From Candidatus Howiella intestinavium (GTDB lineage: Bacteria > Bacillota > Clostridia > Oscillospirales > Acutalibacteraceae), in the NCBI GenBank assembly GCA_904420585.1, contig CAJFVX010000024.1:78387-142386 (forward strand): a DNA stretch of 64,000 bases, given 5' to 3'. Both the position numbers and the translations under genes were made by a program. Positions within the stretch are counted from its first letter, which is position 1; each line of letters opens with the position of its first letter. This document shows positions 26,301 through 34,194 of this stretch, piece after piece. The notes beneath the pieces are model-generated. The model saw only the letters and a list, made by a program, of their open reading frames with translations. It searched no databases and was not told where the DNA came from.

Positions 26301-26400
26301 TTTTGATTGAAAATGCTGGATTTTGATTCCGCCTTTACTATAGCATACGTCGGTCGCAAAATCAATAATAATCAATCAATTTCTTGCAATATAAATCAAC
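26301..26400 (-). promoter_or_regulatory. fru operon promoter with repeated TTGATT operator boxes
   Basis: On the minus strand, -35 TTGATT (26360-26365), a 17-bp spacer and -10 TATAGT (26337-26342), with an extended TGC. The core box TTTTGATT occurs on the plus strand at 26301-26308 and 26321-26328, exactly 20 bases (two turns) apart and downstream of the start site. AATCAA copies at 26360, around 26370-26378 and near 26394 lie over and upstream of the -35. This pattern of repeated boxes fits DeoR-family autoregulation by FruR. Confidence 0.7.
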
Positions 26401-26574
26401 AAACCTCATCCGACAATTTTATCGCTTTTTCACAAGGAGCAGGCCCATACTATGGTATGGCCGATTTTTTTCGAAAGATTGCAGCGGGGATAAAAAAAGT
26501 GCAGAAAGGCGGAGGAGAGATCCGACTGTGCCGGGAATTCTTATAGAGAATTTTGAATCAAACGCAAATGGGTA

Positions 26575-26604
26575 TTGACAAAAACCGTCAGAAGATGGGA
26601 TAAT
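26575..26604 (+). promoter_or_regulatory. Promoter of the rsmD-coaD operon
   Basis: A consensus -35 TTGACA (26575-26580), an 18-bp spacer and -10 GATAAT (26599-26604), 67 bases upstream of rsmD. The preceding 180 bases after the fru operators hold no supported gene. Confidence 0.65.
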
Positions 26605-26671
26605 AGTATGAACCATTGTGATACCCGCGGACGGGATTGCGGTCCGCTTGCCATATAATCGGAGTGTTTAC

Positions 26672-27232
26672 ATGAGAGTGATAACAGGGACGGCCCGGGG
26701 CCGACGGCTGGAGACCCTTTCGGGGGAGGATGTGCGCCCCACCGCCGACCGGGTAAAGGAAGCCATATTCAGCATATTGCAGTTTGATATAGAGGGCCGG
26801 CATTTTTTGGATTTGTTTGCCGGTTCGGGCCAGATGGGCATTGAGGCCTTAAGCCGGGGCGCGGCCGGAGCGGTTTTCGTGGACGCGGCCGACCCTTCGG
26901 TGCAGATAGTGCGGAAAAACCTGCAGGCCTGCGGATTTGCCGACCGGGCCCAGGTCTTCCGGGCGGACTATGCCTCTTATCTTGCCCGGACAAAGGAGCG
27001 ATTTGACATCGCCTTTTTGGATCCGCCCTACCGGGCCGGCCTGCTGCCCGACGCACTGGAGAAAACGGCGGCCTGTATGCAGCCCCACGGGGTCATCCTC
27101 TGTGAACACCCCATGGAGCGGAAGGGGGAAGCCCCCCTGCTGCCCGAAGAGGCGGGAGGTTTTATTAAGCAGCGGGTTTACCGGTACGGCAAAATCGCCG
27201 TAAGCCTGTACAGAAAGAAGGCGGACGCATGA
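26672..27232 (+). CDS. rsmD: 16S rRNA (guanine(966)-N2)-methyltransferase
   Basis: 186 residues, an SAM-dependent methyltransferase acting on 16S rRNA of the 30S subunit. It opens 'MRVITGTARGRRL', with the family's 'RPTADRVKEAIFSIL'. The SAM motif is 'FLDLFAGSGQMGIEALSRGA' and the catalytic NPPY-type motif is 'IAFLDPPYRAG'. The ATG at 26672 follows GGAG; the ORF extends upstream to 26618 without homology. ATGA overlap with coaD, the usual bacterial pairing. Confidence 0.95.
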   Translation: MRVITGTARGRRLETLSGEDVRPTADRVKEAIFSILQFDIEGRHFLDLFAGSGQMGIEALSRGAAGAVFVDAADPSVQIVRKNLQACGFADRAQVFRADYASYLARTKERFDIAFLDPPYRAGLLPDALEKTAACMQPHGVILCEHPMERKGEAPLLPEEAGGFIKQRVYRYGKIAVSLYRKKADA

Positions 27233-27726
27233 AAGAGGGGATAACGGCTGTCTGTCCGGGCAGCTTTGACCCCATTACGGTAGGGCATTTGGACATTATC
27301 ACCCGGGCGTCGGAGATGTTCACCAAGGTGATTGTGGTGGTCATGACCAACACTTCCAAGACGCCCAGCTTTTCGGTAGAGGAGCGCATGGAGATGATCC
27401 GCAAGGCCACTGCCGCTATTCCCAATGTGGAGGTGGACGCCTATGGCGGGCTGTTGGCCGATTACACCCGGTTGAAGCAGGCCAAGGCGATTATCAAAGG
27501 CCTGCGGGCCATGTCGGATTTTGAATATGAATTTCAGATGTCCCTGACCAACAAGAAGCTGAACCCGGATGCCGAGACGATATTTTTGACCACCCGGTCG
27601 GAGTATATGTACCTGAGTTCCAGTATGGTCAAGCTCATCGGCAGCATGGGCGGGGATATAAGGGAATTTGTGCCTGCGGTGATACACGAGGATATAAAAA
27701 GAAGATTGAGCGGAAAGGATGCGTAA
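27229..27726 (+). CDS. coaD: Phosphopantetheine adenylyltransferase
   Basis: 165 residues, the usual length. It catalyses the fourth step of coenzyme A synthesis (4'-phosphopantetheine + ATP to dephospho-CoA). The nucleotidyltransferase motif (T/H)xGH is 'CPGSFDPITVGHLDII'; 'KGLRAMSDFEYEFQM' and 'TRSEYMYLSSSMVKLIGSMGGDI' are the substrate-binding and ISSS-type motifs. Coupled to rsmD by ATGA and three bases from the next gene. Confidence 0.96.
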   Translation: MKEGITAVCPGSFDPITVGHLDIITRASEMFTKVIVVVMTNTSKTPSFSVEERMEMIRKATAAIPNVEVDAYGGLLADYTRLKQAKAIIKGLRAMSDFEYEFQMSLTNKKLNPDAETIFLTTRSEYMYLSSSMVKLIGSMGGDIREFVPAVIHEDIKRRLSGKDA

Positions 27727-27729
27727 AAT

Positions 27730-28230
27730 ATGGCGAACAATATGGAAGAACTTCTGGATCAGTTGGACGAAATGCTGGATAAGGGAATGAAGCTTCCCGG
27801 CGGCCGGGCGGTGCTGGAGGCCGAAAAGCTGCGGGTAGTCATCGACGACATCCGGCTGAACATGCCGCCGGAAATCAAGCAGGCCCGGGGCATCGTGGCC
27901 GACCGGGCGGATATTATCACCACGGCCAAGCGGGAGTCGGATAATATTATCCGGGCCGCTGAGGAGCGGGCCAAGGCCCTGGTGGCCCAGGAGGAGATCA
28001 CCCGGCTGGCCCAGCAGAAGGCCAGCGAAATTATCTCCAACGCCCAGGCCAAGAGCCGGGAGATGCGCAAGGCCGCCCAGGACTTTGTGGATGACATCAT
28101 GCGCCGGGCAGACGAGGGCCTGACGGCCAATCTGGCGGAAATCCGCAAGACCCGTGCGTCCCTCAAGCAGCAGATTCCCCAGGCTGCCCCGCCCCAGCAG
28201 AACCGGGAACCCCGTCCCGAAAAGCGGTAA
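27730..28230 (+). CDS. Coiled-coil protein conserved beside coaD
   Basis: 166 residues, mostly charged helix, predicted soluble coiled coil from about 20 to 150 ('ESDNIIRAAEERAKALVAQEEITRLAQQKASEIISNAQAKSREM'). This resembles the stalk part of F-type ATP synthase subunit b and DivIVA-like helices but has no membrane anchor. The C-terminus is Pro/Gln-rich. Many Clostridia have a similar protein after coaD, often labelled ATPase-like; its function is not known to me. Ends the rsmD operon. Confidence 0.8.
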   Translation: MANNMEELLDQLDEMLDKGMKLPGGRAVLEAEKLRVVIDDIRLNMPPEIKQARGIVADRADIITTAKRESDNIIRAAEERAKALVAQEEITRLAQQKASEIISNAQAKSREMRKAAQDFVDDIMRRADEGLTANLAEIRKTRASLKQQIPQAAPPQQNREPRPEKR

Positions 28231-28321
28231 TAGCGTACCTCCTTTTTTCCGTATGCATGGGAATTATAATTGTACCCAATAATACGGGCGGCATGCGGAA
28301 TCTGTGAAATAAGAAATGTTT

Positions 28322-28358
28322 AAGTGGCGCAGCGAAAGCGGCGCCACTTCTCTTTTAC
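28322..28358 (+). terminator. Terminator after the rsmD-coaD operon
   Basis: A 9-bp stem AAGTGGCGC/GCGCCACTT (28322-28330 with 28341-28349) with a ten-base loop, followed by CTCTTTT. A second imperfect inverted repeat (28247-28256 with 28291-28300) precedes it. The rest of 28231-28510 shows no supported gene. Confidence 0.7.
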
Positions 28359-28513
28359 AGAGCCTGTATCACAGACAGAAGCGCGTTTAGTCTGGCCTGA
28401 ATATGGAAGGCGCCGGCATTCCCCGTTTCTTGAGAAGCGGTTTCTGTTATCCCTCGGATATAGTTTTGGGTATGCGTTTTTGATAGGGTTATTCATATGG
28501 CAAAATAAAGCTC

Positions 28514-28544
28514 TTGCTTGTGACGCGACGTCATGGATTATACT
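28514..28544 (+). promoter_or_regulatory. MerR-type promoter with long spacer and palindromic operator
   Basis: -35 TTGCTT (28514-28519) and -10 TATACT (28539-28544) are 19 bp apart, the over-long spacing used by MerR-family activators. The spacer contains TGACG-CGA-CGTCA (28521-28533), a perfect 5+5 inverted repeat. It lies just upstream of the merR-like gene, so autoregulation is likely. Confidence 0.75.
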
Positions 28545-28566
28545 TTAATAAGGAGATGAATAGTTC

Positions 28567-29367
28567 ATGAATGAAAACCGTGCCATACCCCCGGGGTATA
28601 TGACGGTGGGACAGGCGGCCAAAAGGCTGGGCGTTACCGTCCGCACCCTGCAATATTATGATAAGGAAGGGCTGCTTTCCCCGTCGGCCCAAAGCGAGGG
28701 CGGCCGGCGGCTGTATACCGACAAAGACGTGATACGGCTGCATCAAATCCTGTCCTTAAAGCACCTGGGGTTTTCTTTAAAGGATATCAAAGACCGTCTG
28801 CCTTCTCTGGATACCCCCGCCCAGGTGGCGAATGCGCTGGCTGGGCAGGCCGCCGACCTGCGGGAGAAGATAGAGGCCTTGTCGACCTGTCTGCAGGAAA
28901 TAGAACTGCTGCGGGAAGAGGTGCTGCAGATGCAGGCGGTGGACTTCAAAAAATACGCCGACATCATTGTAAATCTGCAGATGAAAAACGAATACTACTG
29001 GCTTATCAAACACTTTGACAGCCAGACTCTGGACCACATCCGCAGCCGGTTTGATAAGGAAAGCAGCCTTGCCTTTATACAGGACTTTACCGCGTTGCAG
29101 GAACAGGCCGTCCGGTATCAAAAAGCGGGAGAACCGCCGGCAGGTGAAAAAGGCCAGGTCCTGGCGGCCCGGTTCTGGAAATTGATAACCGACTTTACAG
29201 GCGGGGATATGAGCATGCTGCCCAAACTCATGGAATTTGCAAATGCCAAGGGTGCGGACGAAGAGTGGAAAGAGAAGCAAAAGATGGCCGATGCCTTTTT
29301 TGGCCCGGCTCTGGATGCCTATTTTGCATCCCAGGGCATAAATCCCTTTCAGGAGGCCGGCCTATGA
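28567..29367 (+). CDS. MerR-family regulator, TipA-like
   Basis: 266 residues. The N-terminal winged helix is 'YMTVGQAAKRLGVTVRTLQYYDKEGLLSPSAQSEGGRRLYTDKDVIRLHQI' (11-62), followed by the 'LKHLGFSLKDIKDRL' helix and a dimerisation coiled coil near 80-130. The C-terminal 120 or so residues resemble the TipAS antibiotic-binding domain ('FTALQEQAVRY', 'AARFWKLITDFTGGD', 'FGPALDAYFASQGINP'), which suggests a drug or peptide ligand. It overlaps the ABC ATPase gene by ATGA, so it probably controls its own exporter. Confidence 0.88.
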   Translation: MNENRAIPPGYMTVGQAAKRLGVTVRTLQYYDKEGLLSPSAQSEGGRRLYTDKDVIRLHQILSLKHLGFSLKDIKDRLPSLDTPAQVANALAGQAADLREKIEALSTCLQEIELLREEVLQMQAVDFKKYADIIVNLQMKNEYYWLIKHFDSQTLDHIRSRFDKESSLAFIQDFTALQEQAVRYQKAGEPPAGEKGQVLAARFWKLITDFTGGDMSMLPKLMEFANAKGADEEWKEKQKMADAFFGPALDAYFASQGINPFQEAGL

Positions 29368-30179
29368 GCACCACTATAGAAGTAGTAAACTTGTGCAAAA
29401 GCTATGGCGGCCGCCCCGTGCTCAAGGGACTGTGCTTCCAGGTGCTGCAGGGAGAGATTTTTGCACTGTTGGGGATAAACGGCGCGGGAAAAACAACGGC
29501 GCTGGAGTGTATGGAAGGCCTTCGCCGGTACGACAGCGGCCGGCTGGTCGTTAAGGGGAAGACCGGCATACAATTGCAGTCGGCCTCGCTCCCGGCCTAC
29601 ATAAAGCCCATGGAGGCCGTCCGGCTTTTCGCCGGATGGAAGAAAGCCGGGATAGACGATTCTTTACTGGCCGCCATGGGACTGGAATCTATGGCCAAAA
29701 AGACCTATGCCTCCCTGTCGGCCGGACAGAAGCGGCGGCTGCACCTGGTGCTGGCCCTTATGGGTAACCCGGACATTTTGTTTTTGGATGAACCTACCGC
29801 CGCCCTGGACATAGAGGGCAGGGAAGCCTTTTACAGCCAAATCCGCCGACTGAAGGAGCAGGGGAAAACGATTGTGCTTTCCAGCCACGACATGGCGGAG
29901 GTGGAAAATCTCTGCGACCGCATGGCCATTCTGCGGGAAGGGGAAATCGTCTTTTTGGGGACGGCGGCCGAACTCCACGCAAAGATGGGCGGACGGGATA
30001 CCATTTGCATCCAAACGCCCGCCGGCTGGGAAGGGTATACAGCCGACAATATAGGAGACACCATGCTGCGTCTGCTTACGGATTTGCGGGAGCGGAGCAT
30101 CCCGGTTCTGGATATAAAAATTGACCGGGGAGGGCTGGTCCGGGATTTTATGGAGATAGCGGGGAGGGAGGAAAAATGA
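29364..30179 (+). CDS. ABC transporter ATP-binding protein (export type)
   Basis: 271 residues. Walker A is 'GINGAGKTT' (37-45), the signature 'LSAGQ' (118-122), Walker B 'DILFLDEPT' (137-145), and the switch 'SSHD' follows. The C-terminal 60 residues are typical of DrrA/CcmA-type exporters. The Q-loop region is shorter than usual: only a short stretch ('KTGIQLQSASLPAYIKPMEA') separates the first sheet from the helical domain. Start 29364 overlaps the regulator stop. With the permease it forms a two-gene exporter, probably for a toxic amphiphile sensed by the MerR protein. Confidence 0.9.
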   Translation: MSTTIEVVNLCKSYGGRPVLKGLCFQVLQGEIFALLGINGAGKTTALECMEGLRRYDSGRLVVKGKTGIQLQSASLPAYIKPMEAVRLFAGWKKAGIDDSLLAAMGLESMAKKTYASLSAGQKRRLHLVLALMGNPDILFLDEPTAALDIEGREAFYSQIRRLKEQGKTIVLSSHDMAEVENLCDRMAILREGEIVFLGTAAELHAKMGGRDTICIQTPAGWEGYTADNIGDTMLRLLTDLRERSIPVLDIKIDRGGLVRDFMEIAGREEK

Positions 30180-30892
30180 AAGCCTTTTTATACGGTGCGG
30201 CGTTACAGTGGAAGCTGGATTTGCGCAGCAAGACCATGCTGATTACCTGTTATGTTGTCCCGCTTTTGTTTTTTGCCCTCATGGGTGGGATTTTTACCGC
30301 CATAAATCCGGCGGCCGGGGATACGCTCATTCCATCCATGACGGTGATGGGGGTATCTATGGGAGCGCTTATCGGCCTGCCGCCCTCCCTTTCCGAAATA
30401 TACGGCAGCGATATCCGTAAGGCCTATGCAGCCAACGGCGCGCCTATGTGGTTTGCGCTGACCGCCAATTTTCTCTCCAGCTTTGTGCATTTGCTGATAA
30501 TGTCCCTGCTCATCTACTGTATTGCGCCGGCGGCCTTTTCGGCCGCTTTGCCCGCGTCGCCGATGCTGTATTTCGGTGTGCTGGCTCTTTTGATTGCGGT
30601 TTCCTTAAGTATCGGCAGCGTCCTGGGCCTGGCCGTTGGAAACCAGGCCAAGCTCACCATGCTGTCCCAACTGGTATTTTTGCCCTCCATCCTCCTGTCG
30701 GGTATCCTTGTTCCTGCCGGCCTGCTGCCCGAGCCCCTTATTTTATTGGGAAAACTCTTTCCCGCCACCTGGGGTTACAGGCTGATGACGGCGGAGAATT
30801 TCGCCCTGGAAAACTTTTGGCCCCTTGTTTTGATTTTGGCTGTTGCCATCGCGGCCTGCTGCTATATGCTCAAGCGGCTGAAGGCGGAATAA
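30176..30892 (+). CDS. ABC-2 type permease
   Basis: 238 residues with six predicted membrane helices (near 22-42, 58-80, 95-120, 130-155, 163-185 and 212-232). The layout is that of a DrrB/ABC-2 permease, partner of the ATPase just upstream (ATGA overlap). 'LFPATWGYRLM' precedes the last helix, as in this family. The substrate is unknown. Last gene of the merR-ABC operon. Confidence 0.85.
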   Translation: MKAFLYGAALQWKLDLRSKTMLITCYVVPLLFFALMGGIFTAINPAAGDTLIPSMTVMGVSMGALIGLPPSLSEIYGSDIRKAYAANGAPMWFALTANFLSSFVHLLIMSLLIYCIAPAAFSAALPASPMLYFGVLALLIAVSLSIGSVLGLAVGNQAKLTMLSQLVFLPSILLSGILVPAGLLPEPLILLGKLFPATWGYRLMTAENFALENFWPLVLILAVAIAACCYMLKRLKAE

Positions 30893-30934
30893 GGCGGCCG
30901 GGCCGGATTCTGGCAAAATATATCCATTTTCCCC

Positions 30935-30962
30935 TTGCAAAACGTCAAAAGGGGAGTATAAT
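30935..30962 (+). promoter_or_regulatory. Promoter of the thiamine salvage operon
   Basis: -35 TTGCAA (30935-30940), a 16-bp spacer and consensus -10 TATAAT (30957-30962), a few bases upstream of the TPP riboswitch. Confidence 0.75.
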
Positions 30963-30970
30963 AAAAGAAA

Positions 30971-31062
30971 AAGGGGAGCTTGCGTGTGAAGCAGGCTGAG
31001 AGTAAGCTGCATCGCTTTGACCCGGAACCTGATGTGGATAATGCCAACGCAGGGAAGAAATA
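30971..31062 (+). ncRNA. TPP riboswitch (THI element)
   Basis: Conserved elements occur in the right order: GGGGAGC near 30973, CTGAGAG at 30996-31002 (the pyrimidine-sensing helix), GACCC...GAACCTGAT at 31019-31033, and AATGCCAACGCAGGGAA at 31040-31056. It precedes thiM and is followed by an intrinsic terminator, so thiamine pyrophosphate binding should end transcription early. Confidence 0.95.
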
Positions 31063-31074
31063 TACGCGTGAATG

Positions 31075-31108
31075 AAACGGGTATACCTCTTTGGTATGCC
31101 CGTTTTTT
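31075..31108 (+). terminator. Riboswitch-controlled terminator
   Basis: A 13-bp stem (31075-31087 with 31093-31105, one G:T pair), a five-base loop and a T-run, 12 bases after the TPP aptamer. It is the expression platform. Confidence 0.9.
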
Positions 31109-31176
31109 GTGCGGGGAAAGACTTTCCGCTGCCAGGCGGTGCCGCAGCAGGGATAATAAAAAGGAGGAGTCTTACT

Positions 31177-31998
31177 ATGCTGAAGGACTGTCTGGGACAG
31201 GTGCGTTTGACGACGCCCCTGGTGCACAACATTACCAATTACGTCACGGTTAACGACGTGGCCAACGTGATTCTGGCCTGCGGGGGAAGTCCCATTATGT
31301 CGGACGAGCCGGAGGATGTGGAGGGCATCACCGCCATCTGCGGCGGGCTGAATATCAACATCGGCACCCTGCATCAGTCCAGCATCGAAGGTATGTTCCG
31401 GGCGGGGAAAAAGGCCAATGAACTGGGGCATCCCGTGCTGCTGGATCCGGTGGGAGCCGGCGCCAGCGCCCTGCGCACCGGCACCGCCAAGCGGCTGCTG
31501 GAGGAATTGAAAATTACCGCTGTACGGGGCAATATATCTGAGATTAAGGCCCTGGTCCAGGGCAGCGGCACCACCAAGGGCGTGGATGCCGACGTGGCCG
31601 ACGCCGTGACGGAGGAAACCCTGGAACAGGCGGTGGCCTTTGTCAAGCAGACCGCCAGGGCCTTCGGCTGCATCCTGGCGGTAACAGGCGCTATCGACCT
31701 GGTAAGCGACGGCAAAACCTGCTATGTTATCCGCAACGGCCGCCCCGAGATGGGCAGAATCACCGGTACCGGCTGCCAGCTTTCCGGTATGATGACAGCC
31801 TATCTGGTTGCCAATCCGGGCAATCGGCTGGAAGCTGCGGCAGCGGCGGTCTGCGCCATGGGCCTGGCCGGTGAAATCGGCTGGGGCCGGATGCAGGCAG
31901 GGGACGGAAATTCCACCTATCGCAACCGGATTATCGATGCCATATACAATATGACCGGCGAGGAACTGGAGAGGGGTGCCAGCTATGAAGTGCGATAA
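31177..31998 (+). CDS. thiM: Hydroxyethylthiazole kinase
   Basis: 273 residues. It phosphorylates salvaged 4-methyl-5-hydroxyethylthiazole. Family motifs: 'PLVHNITNYVTVNDVANVILACGGSPIMSDEPEDV', 'LLDPVGAGASALRT', 'VRGNISEIKAL' and the C-terminal 'GRITGTGCQLSGMMTA' with the catalytic cysteine. The ATG at 31177 has AAGGAGGAG upstream; a longer frame would run through the terminator. First gene after the riboswitch; it overlaps thiE by 14 bases. Confidence 0.96.
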   Translation: MLKDCLGQVRLTTPLVHNITNYVTVNDVANVILACGGSPIMSDEPEDVEGITAICGGLNINIGTLHQSSIEGMFRAGKKANELGHPVLLDPVGAGASALRTGTAKRLLEELKITAVRGNISEIKALVQGSGTTKGVDADVADAVTEETLEQAVAFVKQTARAFGCILAVTGAIDLVSDGKTCYVIRNGRPEMGRITGTGCQLSGMMTAYLVANPGNRLEAAAAAVCAMGLAGEIGWGRMQAGDGNSTYRNRIIDAIYNMTGEELERGASYEVR

Positions 31999-32632
31999 AA
32001 AAGACCTGCTGCTCTACGCCGTGACCGACCGGAAGTGGACAGGGGAGAAAACCTTATATGAGCAGGTGGAGGCGGCCCTGCGGGGCGGGGCCACCTTTGT
32101 CCAGCTGCGGGAGAAAACCCTGGAGGAAGCCCGCTTTCTGGAAGAGGCCCGGGAAATCCAGCGGCTCTGCCGGCAGTACAAGGTTCCCTTTGTCATCAAT
32201 GACAACGTGGCCATCGCCAGGGAAATCGACGCCGACGGGGTGCATGTAGGCCAGAGCGATATGGAGGCCCTGGATGTCCGCGCCCTGCTGGGGCCGGATA
32301 AAATTGTCGGCGTTTCCGCCCAGACGGTGGAGCAGGCCCTGCTGGCCGAGGCGCACGGGGCGGACTACCTGGGGGTAGGGGCGGTTTTTCCCACCGGCTC
32401 CAAGGCTGACGCCGTGGAGGTCGGCCGGTCGGAGCTGGAGGCCATCTGCCGGGCCGTAAAGATTCCGGTTATCGCCATCGGCGGCATCAGCCGGGAGAAT
32501 GTGCTGGAACTGGGGGGGAGCGGTATCTGCGGCATCGCGGTCATCAGCGCGATTTTCAGCCAGCCCCATATTGAAGAAGCCACCCGGAAACTGCGGAACC
32601 TGACAGAAAAAATGACAGGAGTGACTGTATGA
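31985..32632 (+). CDS. thiE: Thiamine-phosphate synthase
   Basis: 215 residues. It joins HMP-pyrophosphate and thiazole phosphate to thiamine phosphate. Motifs: 'YAVTDRKW', 'FVQLREKTL', 'FVINDNVAIAREIDADGVHVGQSDM', 'VGVSAQTVEQA', 'ADYLGVGAVFPTGSK' (pyrophosphate binding) and 'IAIGGISRENV'. The ATG at 31985 is preferred over GTG 31976 because GAGAGGGG is then at normal spacing. ATGA overlap with the HAD gene. Confidence 0.96.
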   Translation: MKCDKKDLLLYAVTDRKWTGEKTLYEQVEAALRGGATFVQLREKTLEEARFLEEAREIQRLCRQYKVPFVINDNVAIAREIDADGVHVGQSDMEALDVRALLGPDKIVGVSAQTVEQALLAEAHGADYLGVGAVFPTGSKADAVEVGRSELEAICRAVKIPVIAIGGISRENVLELGGSGICGIAVISAIFSQPHIEEATRKLRNLTEKMTGVTV

Positions 32633-33285
32633 TAAAAGGCGTCATATTTGATGTGGACGGCACGCTGCTGGACTCCATGCCCGTATGGGACAAGCTGGGT
32701 GAACTCTACTTAAAGAGCCTGGGCGTGGAGGCGGAGGCTGGACTGCGGGATGTCCTTTACCATCTGAGCATGGAGGAGGGGGCGGCCTATTTAATCGATC
32801 ATTATGCCCTGCCGCTGGCTCTTCCGCAGGTTATGGAAGGCCTGCATGCCTGTATGGTCGACGCCTATGCAAACCGCGTTCCCCTCAAGCCGGGTGTGAA
32901 GGGTTTCCTGGATGGCTTTAAGGGGCGGAATATACCGGTAAATATTGCCACCTCCGGAGATGGTGAAAGCGTGGAAGCCGCACTGCGCAGATTGGGCATC
33001 CGGGATTGCTTTGACCGGATTTTCACCTGTTCCAACGGCCTGCGGGGCAAGGCTTTTCCCGATGTCTACCTGGCTGCGGCCCGTCATATGGGCACAGAGC
33101 CGGGGGAGACTCTGGTCTTCGAAGATTCGCCCTACGCTGTCCTGACAGCTAAGAAGGCGGGCTTCCGTGTGGCGGCCGTTTACGACCCGTCGGGGGAAGA
33201 AGAACAGCAGACGGTCCGGGAAGCGGCGGATTTTTATCTGCCGGCCTACGGCGATTTTGATTCCTTTATAAAAGAAGCGGAATAA
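32629..33285 (+). CDS. HAD-superfamily hydrolase in the thiamine operon
   Basis: 218 residues. Motif I is 'FDVDGTLLDSM' (nucleophile Asp8), motif II 'IATSGD', motif III lysine in 'GKAFP', and motif IV 'VFEDSPYAVLTAKKAG', with the alpha-helical cap between residues 15 and 85. It is related to beta-phosphoglucomutase/phosphatase-like HADs. Translational coupling to thiE suggests dephosphorylation of a thiamine-pathway intermediate (for example thiamine phosphate); that substrate is inference. Eighty-four bases separate it from thiD. Confidence 0.88.
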   Translation: MIKGVIFDVDGTLLDSMPVWDKLGELYLKSLGVEAEAGLRDVLYHLSMEEGAAYLIDHYALPLALPQVMEGLHACMVDAYANRVPLKPGVKGFLDGFKGRNIPVNIATSGDGESVEAALRRLGIRDCFDRIFTCSNGLRGKAFPDVYLAAARHMGTEPGETLVFEDSPYAVLTAKKAGFRVAAVYDPSGEEEQQTVREAADFYLPAYGDFDSFIKEAE

Positions 33286-33369
33286 CCCTTTAAAGGGAAG
33301 CGGCGGATTGGGGGCACCACCTTCCGTCGCTATAGAAAATTAATGCAAAATTGGAAAGGAAGAAGTTCC

Positions 33370-34194
33370 ATGAAAACAGCATTAACAATCGCTGGAAGCG
33401 ATTCCAGCGGAGGCGCCGGCATCCAGGCAGATATCAAGACCATGACCGCCAACGGCGTATACGCCATGAGCGCGGTGACGGCCCTGACTGCTCAGAATAC
33501 TACCGGCGTAGCAGGCATAATGGAGTCGACTCCGGCTTTTTTAAAGCAGCAGTTGGATTGTATTTTCACGGATATCCGGCCGGATGCGGTAAAAATCGGA
33601 ATGGTTTCCTCCGCCGACTTAATCCGGGTTATCGCCGAAAAGCTTACGGAATATGAGGCCGTGAACATTGTGGTGGATCCTGTCATGGTGGCCACCAGCG
33701 GCGCAAAACTTATCAGCGACGACGCTATATCGGTCTTAAAAGCGCGTTTGCTGGGCTTGGCCGATGTGCTGACCCCCAACGTCCCCGAGGCGGAGGTGCT
33801 GGCGGATATGCCGGTGCGGACGGAAGAGGACATGATACAGGCCGCCCGGGCCATCAGTACCGCCTATGGCTGTGCCGTTCTGGTCAAGGGCGGACACCAT
33901 TTGAATGACGCCAATGACCTGCTCTATCGGGACGGCGCCTGCCGGTGGTTCTACGGGGAACGTATCGACAATCCCAACACCCATGGGACGGGCTGCACCC
34001 TGTCCAGCGCCATCGCCTCCAATCTGGCCAAGGGCTATAGTCTGGACGACGCCGTCCGGCGGGCCAAGGCCTATATCTCCGGCGCCCTGTCGGCCATGCT
34101 GGATTTGGGCGCGGGCAGCGGCCCTATGAACCACGCTTTCGCCATTACGGGCGAATTTGTAAAGGAGGCGGGAGAAGGGGGCGCGCAGGCATGA
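33370..34194 (+). CDS. thiD: Hydroxymethylpyrimidine/phosphomethylpyrimidine kinase
   Basis: 274 residues of the ribokinase fold. It phosphorylates HMP twice. Motifs: 'ALTIAGSDSSGGAGIQADIKTMTANGVY', 'VVDPVMVATSGAKL', 'TPNVPEAEVL', 'LVKGGH' and 'NTHGTGCTLSSAIASNLAKG' with the catalytic cysteine/anion hole. The ATG at 33370 follows GGAAGAAG. ATGA overlap with cytX, the HMP transporter gene. Confidence 0.96.
   Translation: MKTALTIAGSDSSGGAGIQADIKTMTANGVYAMSAVTALTAQNTTGVAGIMESTPAFLKQQLDCIFTDIRPDAVKIGMVSSADLIRVIAEKLTEYEAVNIVVDPVMVATSGAKLISDDAISVLKARLLGLADVLTPNVPEAEVLADMPVRTEEDMIQAARAISTAYGCAVLVKGGHHLNDANDLLYRDGACRWFYGERIDNPNTHGTGCTLSSAIASNLAKGYSLDDAVRRAKAYISGALSAMLDLGAGSGPMNHAFAITGEFVKEAGEGGAQA

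Noticed and set aside
26307..26546. 79-residue frame in the fru-rsmD intergenic region
   Set aside because: It overlaps the fru promoter and operator boxes and has no ribosome binding site; regulatory DNA explains the region.
28324..28548. 74-residue frame with a hydrophobic segment upstream of merR
   Set aside because: It begins inside the terminator stem and ends over the MerR promoter; no ribosome binding site.
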